Below, one piece after another: positions 59,749 through 64,000 of a stretch of 64,000 bases of DNA. The notes beneath the pieces are model-generated. The model saw only the letters and a program-made list of their open reading frames with translations. It made no database searches and was not told the DNA's origin. Numbering within the stretch: the stretch's first letter is position 1; every line of letters starts with the position of its first letter. The stretch is taken from the NCBI RefSeq assembly GCF_000158915.1, contig NZ_GG657754.1:9058595-9122594 (forward strand), written 5' to 3'. A program made the position numbers and the translations under genes. The stretch comes from Streptomyces himastatinicus ATCC 53653 (GTDB lineage: Bacteria > Actinomycetota > Actinomycetes > Streptomycetales > Streptomycetaceae).

Positions 59749-61366
59749 TCAGCGTGCGGAAACCCCGGCCCGTTGGGCTAGGTACATCGGGTCGGTGGTC
59801 AGCCAGTCGTAGTCGATCCCGTTCCAGAACCCACACTGGTGTCGTGCCTCGTACGCCCCGGAGTTGACGGCCCTGCTGCGGTCGCCGGGCAGCAGCGACA
59901 TCAGCTTGGCGTGACGGTACGACGGCCACGGCGCCTGCCGGTGCGTGGCGGGGCTCCCGTCCCTGACGAACGCGCCCCAGTAGCGCATCATCGCCCTCGA
60001 CAGTTTCCGCTGCTCCGGGGTCAGTGGCCCCGGGGACATGCTGGGCCACAGGTAGGGAAGCTCGGCGGCATGGGCCGCGCCCGCCGCGAAACCGGGCTGA
60101 GTGGGGCCGTGCGAGGGCGGGTTGCGGTCGCCGAATTCGTAGAAGTACGTCCGGGGCTGCCGGGCCGCGAACTGGTCCGCCAGGCGCTGGTATTGGCAGC
60201 CGCCCATCCCGTAGAACACGCTGCTGTCCGTCCACAGCGCGCCCAGGGGGTACGCGGCGCTGTACGGGCGGTCGCGGGCGCCGTAGGGGTAGCGGGCGAG
60301 CACCCCGTCGGCGTGGGGGCCGAATTGCTGCCCGACCACTCGCTCGTACTGCTCCTTGGTGGCGTGCGCGAACGGCAGCGCCCACTTGCGTATCTCGTCG
60401 CGGTTGGTGCCGATGAGGAGGGGGACGTCGGTGAACCTGCCGGAGCGCACCGCCACGCCCGGCGCGACGGGCAGTTCGGGAACACCGGACACGGGCAGGG
60501 GGCCGTTCAGGATGCCACCGAAGTCGCGCCCGGCGGCCAGCAACTCGTCCGGCCGCTTGGCCCGCAGACAGGACACGGCCGCCGCGGAATCACCGCAGCC
60601 GGCGGCGGTGGCGTAGCTCTTGCCCCGCGCGGTGGCCTGCGCGGACGTGAGACTCGGGCAGCCACCGCTCTGCATGATGGCGCGGTCGAACAGACCGCGG
60701 GCCGGGGGCGATGCCATCAGGGCGCATACGGACTGGCCACCGGCCGACTCGCCCGACAGCGTCACGCGGCCGGGGTCCCCGCCGAAGGCGGCGATGTTCC
60801 GCTGGGTCCAGCGCAGCGCCGCCTGCTGGTCGAGCAGGCCGTAGTTGCCACCGCCCCGCGCGCTCAGCCCGGGCAGGTCGAGGAAGCCGTTCGCGCCCAG
60901 CCGGTAGTTGATCGTGACGACCACGATGTTGTTGGTTCCGTGCGAGCTGTGAGCCGTCGTAGAGGTCGCCCGAACCGCTCATGAAGCCCCCGCCGTGGAT
61001 CCAGAACAGCACCGGCAGCGGACGGTCCGTGCGCCGTTCGGGGGCGTAGACGTTGAGGTGCAGGCAGTCCTCGCTCGTGCCCGCGCCACCGCCGGTGGCC
61101 GTTTGCGCGCAGGCCGCGCCGGGACGGTCCGCCGACTGGACACCGCGCCATTCGGGCGCGGGCGCGGGCGGCTGCCAGCGCCGGTCGCCGACCGGTGGCG
61201 CGGCGTACGGGACGCCGAGGAACCGGCCGACGCCGTTCGCCGCGGCTCCCTCGACCACGCCTTTGTCGGTGGCCACCGTCAACGGGCGCGACACCGTGGG
61301 GGCGGCCGAAGGGACGGTGATCAGCGCGGCCAGGCTCACCGCGGCCGCGAGTACTCGTCGGATCAT
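59749..61366 (-). pseudogene. Secreted type-B carboxylesterase with one-base frameshift
   Basis: The N-terminal part starts at ATG 61366 with a signal peptide (MIRRVLAAAVSLAALITVPS) and reads VVEGAAANGVGRFLGVPYAAPP, SEDCLHLNVYAPE, WIHGGGFMSGSGDLYDGSQLAR. It then leaves frame near 60940. The C-terminal part in another frame reads TNNIVVVTINYRLGANGF, the nucleophile motif VTLSGESAGGQS and onwards to 59749. One extra base in CGGAACC (about 60937-60940) separates the two. Together they make one full carboxylesterase (about 538 aa). It is a one-base lesion or a sequencing error; without repair the open frame from 60924 lacks the signal and oxyanion hole. Confidence 0.8.
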
Positions 61367-61619
61367 GGAGTGCCCTGGACCTCCCGGACGGAAGCAGGAC
61401 TCCATCGAATCACGGGCCGGTCCTCACTCCTCGACCGGAGGCAGCCCCGCCCGGTTCAGACGGGGCCGGGCACGGTCGCCGCCCGCCGCGCGAGGCCCAG
61501 CCGGGAGTGATAGGCGGGCAGGCAGGGACAGGCGACGAGGGCGAACAGCCCGAGTGCCGCGATCAGAACGGTGCCCGGCGCGACCTGGCCGACCAGGGGA
61601 CACCCCCGTGAGGGCGTTG

Positions 61620-61850
61620 GCCGCGCCGCGCGGCGGGGCGCTGCCCACGGTGTCGGCACGGGGCGACGGGAGTTCTCGGGAGATGCTCGCCGCCGACTCG
61701 CTCGCCCCGCTCGGCCTCGAACCGGGCGAGTTCGACGTGCTCACCACGGTGCTGCGCAGCGGCCCCCCCGTTCGACGTGACGCCGACCTGGCTCAGCCGC
61801 TCCCTGCTCATCTCGGCCGCCGGGCTCACGGAACCGGCGAGGTTGTTTGG
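61620..61850 (+). pseudogene. MarR-family regulator remnant
   Basis: LAPLGLEPGEFDVLTTVLRSGPP (in two parts of one frame, ~61698-61766) is the MarR N-terminal helix region. The rest, TPTWLSRSLLISAAGLTEPAR, is in the next frame, after an extra C in a C7 run at 61764-61770. The recognition helix and wing are cut off. On the minus strand at 61456-61580 a short hydrophobic stretch (VLIAALGLFALVACPCLPAY) may be the matching efflux-gene remnant. The stretch 61367-62005 holds no intact gene. Confidence 0.6.
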
Positions 61851-62005
61851 GGGTCCTCGCGCCGGGCAGGCGCATCAATGTGCTTCGGAACAGAGGCACG
61901 CCCAAGGGAGCGGTTCGGCTGCTCGGGGTGTGCTCTGTTCGGCGCCCCAGGCAGCGGCTCTTCTCCCCACGGTGCTACCGACCACAGGACGAGGGAGACC
62001 GGCGC

Positions 62006-62800
62006 ATGACTGCCGTACGCACACGCAGCAAGCACTCGCACGACGACGCTCCCGACACCTCCGCCGAGTTCCGGCGCATTGCCACGCTGCCCGAGGGCGC
62101 CGAGAAGGAGGCGCTGCGGCAGGATGTCGTACGCGCGTGGATGCCGATGGCGGAGCGGCTGGCCCGGCAGTTCCGCAACCGCGGTGAGTCCGCGGAGGAT
62201 TTGCGGCAGGTGGCGATGCTCGGCCTGGTCAAGGCCGTCAAGCGCTATGAGCCGGACCGTGGCAGCGCTTTCGCGAGCTTTGCCGTGCCGACGGTCGTGG
62301 GTGAGATCAAGCGCCACTTCCGGGACCACATGTGGGGCGTGCATGTGCCGCGCCGGGTCCAGGAGTTGCGTAACCGTGTGCGCGCCGCCGCCCAGGAGCT
62401 GACGCGCACTCCCGACGACCGTTCCCCGAGCGTGTCGGCCATCGTCGAGCACACGGGGATGAGCGAGGAGGATGTGCTGCTGGGGATGGAGGCGATGGAG
62501 AGCTTCTCGGCGCTGTCCCTGGACGCCGAACTGCCGGGCGCCGAGGACGGATACTCCCTCGCCGACACCCTCGGCGCACCGGAGCCCTCCTACGACCGCG
62601 TCATCCAGCGCGAGGCCCTCAAACCAAGGCTGCGCGCCCTGCCCGAACGCGAGCGCCACATCCTCTACCTGCGCTTCTTCCGCGAGGAGACCCAGGGTCG
62701 TATCGCCGAACAACTCGGCATCTCCCAGATGCACGTCTCCAGGCTGATCAACCGGACCTGCGCCCGGCTGCACGACCAGATCGAGGCCCCGGCGGCGTGA
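62006..62800 (+). CDS. SigB/SigF/SigG-type RNA polymerase sigma factor
   Basis: The 264-aa sigma factor has region 2 (GESAEDLRQVAMLGLVKAVKRYEPDRGSAFASFAVPTVVGEIKRHFRDHMW in family order), region 3 (ELTRTPDDRSPSVSAIVEHTGM) and region 4 (ETQGRIAEQLGISQMHVSRLI). This is the stress/development SigB-type, which is normally controlled by anti-sigma and anti-anti-sigma factors; none is next to it here. GAGGGA precedes the ATG at 62006. A GTTTGG and a GGGCAG upstream (61843-61870) roughly resemble its own promoter class. Confidence 0.93.
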   Translation: MTAVRTRSKHSHDDAPDTSAEFRRIATLPEGAEKEALRQDVVRAWMPMAERLARQFRNRGESAEDLRQVAMLGLVKAVKRYEPDRGSAFASFAVPTVVGEIKRHFRDHMWGVHVPRRVQELRNRVRAAAQELTRTPDDRSPSVSAIVEHTGMSEEDVLLGMEAMESFSALSLDAELPGAEDGYSLADTLGAPEPSYDRVIQREALKPRLRALPERERHILYLRFFREETQGRIAEQLGISQMHVSRLINRTCARLHDQIEAPAA

Positions 62801-62825
62801 TGCCCGCACACCGGAGCCCAGGGCC

Positions 62826-63803
62826 CTACCCGTACACCGCGATGCCACGCTCCAGCAGACTGCCCAGCACCAGGCGGGAGCCGTGTTCGCACACGCTCGT
62901 GGCCATCCGGTACGGGGAGCGGCGGCGCAGCAGATGGCGGGCCACGCTTCCGTCGGGGCGGATCGCCAGCACGCGCACGGTGGGGCGCGGGTGGGGACGG
63001 AATTTCCTGACGGGGATCGAGGCCGCCCTCCTGAGGGCGGGGGAGGCGTGGTGCAGCGCGTCCACGAGGGGTTCCCGCGGCCCGGCCAGGGCGACCCAGA
63101 ACACCCCGTCGGCGCCCTGGGAGAGGTTGTCGGGGTAGCCCGGCAGGTCGGCCACGAGGGTGTCGTCCGTCCCCTCGCGCGGTCCGGTCAGCCAATGGCG
63201 GCTGATCCGGCGGGCGCCGCTCTCCGCCACGGCGACGAACGACTCGTCAGGAGCGAGCGCGACTCCGTTGGCGAACCGCAGCCCGTTCCGCAGCACCTCC
63301 GGCTCGCCACCCGGCCGCAGCCGCAGCAGCTGCCCGGTACCGGTGTCCTCCAGGATGTCGCTCAGCCAGTCCTCCAGGCCGTAACGGCGGCTGGAGACGG
63401 TGAAGTAGAAGGTGCCGTCCGCCGATATGGCGACGTTGCTACAGAACCGCAGCGGGACGCCGTCCACCTCGTCGGCGAGGACATCCACCGTCCCGCCCCG
63501 CGGGTCGACCCGCAGCAGACCGCGCCGGGCGTCGCACACCAGGAGTTCGCCGTCGGGGGAGGGGGCCAGCCCCAGTGGCCTGCCGCCGGTTTCGGCGATG
63601 ACCTCGGCGCGGGCGAGGCCCGCCGTTTCCGACAGGGTCAGCCGCCAGATCGCCCCGTCCGCGGTCCCGGTGAGGATCCGGCCCGCGCCGTCGAGGGCCA
63701 CGTGTTCGGGCCCTCGCGCGTCACGGGCGACGATGCGCGGGCGGGGCAGCGGCTCGACCACGCCGTCGGCCACTTCGGTCGATGAGCGGTGTCGTCGTGG
63801 CAT
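62826..63803 (-). CDS. SMP-30/strictosidine-synthase-like beta-propeller protein
   Basis: The 325-aa protein is a six-blade propeller of the SMP-30/gluconolactonase group. Typical parts are ARGPEHVALDGAGRILTGTADGAIWRL, RPLGLAPSPDGELLVCDARRGLLRVD, RFCSNVAISADGTFYFTVSS and NGLRFANGVALAPDESFVAVAES. It has no signal peptide. It might hydrolyse lactones or act on other cyclic esters. Its ATG at 63803 is 3 bp after the stop of the next gene, so the two share a transcript. Confidence 0.87.
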   Translation of the reverse strand: MPRRHRSSTEVADGVVEPLPRPRIVARDARGPEHVALDGAGRILTGTADGAIWRLTLSETAGLARAEVIAETGGRPLGLAPSPDGELLVCDARRGLLRVDPRGGTVDVLADEVDGVPLRFCSNVAISADGTFYFTVSSRRYGLEDWLSDILEDTGTGQLLRLRPGGEPEVLRNGLRFANGVALAPDESFVAVAESGARRISRHWLTGPREGTDDTLVADLPGYPDNLSQGADGVFWVALAGPREPLVDALHHASPALRRAASIPVRKFRPHPRPTVRVLAIRPDGSVARHLLRRRSPYRMATSVCEHGSRLVLGSLLERGIAVYG

Positions 63804-63806
63804 GGC

Positions 63807-64000
63807 TCAGATCGCCCCGCGGGCCCGGGCCGCCTTGACGCACCGCGTCATCTCCTCGGCGTACGGCAGGGCCACGAAGGCCCCGATGGCCGCTCCTATC
63901 GCCGCCAGGTAGCGGGCGGGCAGCGGGTTCTCCTTGGGCAGCAGCTTCCAGTCCTCCGCCGTGTCGCCCCCGCGCAGCGTGGCGCGCACCTGCTCCCAGT
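63807..64000 (-). CDS. Unidentified protein, C-terminal part only
   Basis: The minus-strand frame is open from the right edge to a TGA at 63807; its beginning lies outside. The visible end reads WEQVRATLRGGDTAEDWKLLPKENPLPARYLAAIGAAIGAFVALPYAEEMTRCVKAARARG. It has one likely membrane-prone helix. No family is recognised. It is immediately upstream of the SMP-30-like gene. Confidence 0.55.
   Translation of the reverse strand, partial: WEQVRATLRGGDTAEDWKLLPKENPLPARYLAAIGAAIGAFVALPYAEEMTRCVKAARARGAI

Noticed and set aside
61424-61747. Minus-strand frame opposite the MarR remnant
   Set aside because: Composition is Arg/Pro-rich and overlaps better evidence for a decayed MarR gene on the plus strand.
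61843-61870. SigB-type promoter before the sigma gene
   Set aside because: GTTTGG and GGGCAG are only loosely like the consensus, and it lies within the MarR remnant; too weak to list as a feature.
1-64000. Mobile elements, integrases, CRISPR arrays, tRNA or rRNA genes
   Set aside because: None recognised on reading both strands; no transposase signatures, spaced repeats or cloverleaf-like sequences stood out.

Overview
The window is very high-GC actinobacterial DNA and looks like Streptomyces. It has dense codon-biased genes with frequent 4-bp ATGA/GTGA overlaps, SARP regulators, bldA-type TTA codons, an ECF and a SigB/F-type sigma factor, a Tat-exported flavoprotein and U-tract-free GC hairpins as terminators. 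No rRNA, tRNA, CRISPR array, insertion sequence, PKS or NRPS was seen.

Layout. (1) 1-6 kb, minus strand: a truncated AfsR-type SARP/NB-ARC regulator, then a GntR-controlled uptake operon (GntP permease, MFS carrier) divergent from a frameshifted amidohydrolase. (2) 6.5-16.5 kb: a TTA-containing SARP, an SDR, an AMP-dependent ligase without a C-terminal domain, two O6-alkylguanine-transferase genes with an ECF sigma factor, a Tat-secreted BBE-type flavoprotein, a DHA2 exporter, a GlcG/HbpS protein and a cupin, closed by a strong terminator. (3) 16.6-33.4 kb: the centre of the window, a diazo biosynthetic cluster of the cremeomycin type. It holds a CCoAMT-type O-methyltransferase; the GriI/GriH-type pair that makes 3-amino-4-hydroxybenzoate; an Ada-like regulator; a CreM-type diazotising AMP ligase; a second O-methyltransferase; two aromatic-ring FAD monooxygenases; and the CreE/CreD pair that makes nitrite from aspartate. 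A metK-adenosine kinase-metF cassette for methyl supply follows. (4) 33.4-38.8 kb: an alkylation-damage repair island (AlkB, two Ogt proteins, two related 2OG-Fe(II) oxygenases, an Ada zinc domain and an unknown protein in one coupled operon, next to a decayed Ada-AlkA gene). (5) 38.8-64 kb: mostly ordinary accessory genes, including an imine-reductase-like enzyme with an HxlR regulator, a MFS/alcohol dehydrogenase pair with an XRE regulator, a GH84 hexosaminidase, a P450, an orphan RutA, a CGNR regulator with an epoxide hydrolase, an ABC-F ATPase, a CoA-transferase/acyl-CoA dehydrogenase operon, an esterase, a sigma factor and an SMP-30 protein.

How it works together (inference from family knowledge). 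Aspartate semialdehyde and DHAP give 3-amino-4-hydroxybenzoate; the ring is hydroxylated and O-methylated; aspartate is oxidised to nitrosuccinate, which releases nitrite; the AMP ligase uses nitrite and ATP to turn the amine into a diazo group. A diazo product can alkylate or otherwise damage DNA. This would explain four proteins with methyltransferase (MGMT) folds, three Ada-type zinc domains and AlkB in about 28 kb. A near-identical 28-nt element lies upstream of both transcription units of the repair island. The only Ada-AraC protein has lost both methyl-accepting cysteines. These two facts, together with the ECF sigma/MGMT-Ada pair, are the most unusual signals here.

Several genes (amidohydrolase, DUF899 protein, esterase, MarR remnant) each carry one apparent extra base. 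These may be real lesions or assembly errors and are flagged individually.
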